IMG/VR virus record: IMGVR_UViG_3300021405_000055
Coordinates: 1 to 20,174 of that record
Source: a virus
Direction: 5' to 3' (one strand)
DNA length: 20,174 bases
The notes beneath the pieces were generated by a model that was not told the origin of the DNA, searched no databases, and saw only the letters and a program-made list of their open reading frames with translations. The translations under genes and the position numbers were made by a program. The first letter of the stretch is position 1, and every line of letters starts with the position of its first letter. This document shows positions 19,570-20,174 of this stretch, piece after piece.

Positions 19570-20174
19570 ATGGCCCATCCCTTCCAGGAACACAAACAGC
19601 ACAAAGTCGAGCGCTCCCGCGTCGCCAAGATGACGAAGGGCTACGCCTCAGGCGGCGGTGTCCATTCCGACGAAGCCGCAGACGTGAAACTCATCAAAGC
19701 CAAGGTCAAGAAGACCGCGCTCAAAATGGACGGCGGCAAACCAAAGCATCGAGCGGACAAACGGGCGCGGGGTGGGAAGGTCAAGCACAAGGGAACGACC
19801 GTCAACATCATCAACAGCCCCGGCCAGCATCCCGGCGCGCCGCCCATGCCGCCGCCGGGGTTGACCGCAGGGCTGCCCCATCCGCCGATGGCGTCGCCTC
19901 CCATGATGCCGCCAGTTGGTGCCCCTCCGATGCCGCCTCCCGGCGCAATGCCTTCTGGTGGTGGTATGCCGCCACGTCCAGGCATGATGCCGCCACCCGG
20001 TATGCCGATGCGAGCGCGGGGTGGACGGATCAAGGATGGTGCTGCTTGGAATGAAGGCTTGAAAAACGGAACTCAGGTGCAGCACCGCGACGGCAAGAGC
20101 GACGGTAAAGACATCGGCCGCGGCAAGGTCGTCACATTCAAAACCGGCGGCGGCGTTATCAAGACGTTCCGTGC
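19570..20174 (+). CDS. Gly/Pro/Met-rich head-module protein, C-terminus off the window
   Basis: ATG at 19570 with CGGAG seven bases upstream. 201 codons are visible and the frame is open to the edge. The N-terminus is basic (MAHPFQEHKQHKVERSRVAK) with a GYASGGGVHSDEAADVK stretch. The middle carries RGGKVKHKGTTVNIIN and then a long low-complexity Pro/Met/Gly run (about residues 90-155), followed by RARGGRIKDGAAW and a basic end. Proteins with this 'GG-rich, HSDE, RGGKV, NINV-like' pattern follow the portal gene in many P22-like alphaproteobacterial podophages; their role is unknown, but they are probably virion or assembly factors. Confidence 0.7.
   Translation, partial: MAHPFQEHKQHKVERSRVAKMTKGYASGGGVHSDEAADVKLIKAKVKKTALKMDGGKPKHRADKRARGGKVKHKGTTVNIINSPGQHPGAPPMPPPGLTAGLPHPPMASPPMMPPVGAPPMPPPGAMPSGGGMPPRPGMMPPPGMPMRARGGRIKDGAAWNEGLKNGTQVQHRDGKSDGKDIGRGKVVTFKTGGGVIKTFR

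Overview
The window looks like about 20 kb of a phage or prophage genome. It carries a lambda-like divergent control region, a rightward early and replication segment, and a packaging and head module (terminase small and large subunits, a P22-like portal, and the gene after the portal). Base composition is moderately GC-rich. An exact parS palindrome, an MT-A70 methyltransferase of a type common in rhizobial phages, and the overall style of the small genes suggest an alphaproteobacterial host; this is an inference, not something proven by the sequence. No integrase, tRNA, transposase, CRISPR array or tail gene is visible. No clear CI-type repressor is visible opposite the cro-like gene.

Layout. 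Positions 1-6056 hold a leftward early operon of about 15 mostly small genes. They include several tiny Cys-rich (zinc-binding) proteins, a DPPY-motif methyltransferase, a lipoprotein, an HNH-type nuclease, a small protein that may be an OB-fold ssDNA-binding protein, and a coiled-coil protein of the kind found beside phage recombination genes. Positions 6057-6154 are the divergent switch: a leftward sigma70-type promoter, a probable leaderless rightward promoter, and three alternating CTTGA/TCAAG half-sites overlapping both -35 boxes. Positions 6155-12709 run rightward: a YdaS/Cro-like regulator, a frameshifted Cys-rich gene, a large HTH protein whose coding sequence contains the parS palindrome, a DUF1937 protein, an MT-A70 DNA methyltransferase, a protein resembling phage DNA-hypermodification enzymes, a 30-aa micro-gene and a DUF1376 replication protein. 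Positions 12710-12883 are a non-coding block with three hairpins. Positions 12884-20174 are the packaging and head module, whose portal gene is split by a one-base frameshift.

The most unusual feature is the set of two-block repeats at gene junctions. Family 1 has arms TGGGTCACGAGAG and CCGGACTCGGTCACC separated by 18-19 variable bases. It has five good copies, a degenerate one and a shorter one in the opposite orientation. Family 2 has two 51-bp copies that alternate with family 1 in the leftward operon, plus degenerate relatives. Family 3 has three 64-65-bp copies, two of them inverted around the hypermodification-like gene. Family 1 copies often contain the stop or start codon of the adjoining gene, and three encode related N-terminal peptides (G-H-E-S ... 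P-D-S-V). They look like a phage-wide regulatory site or a small palindromic element that has spread between genes.
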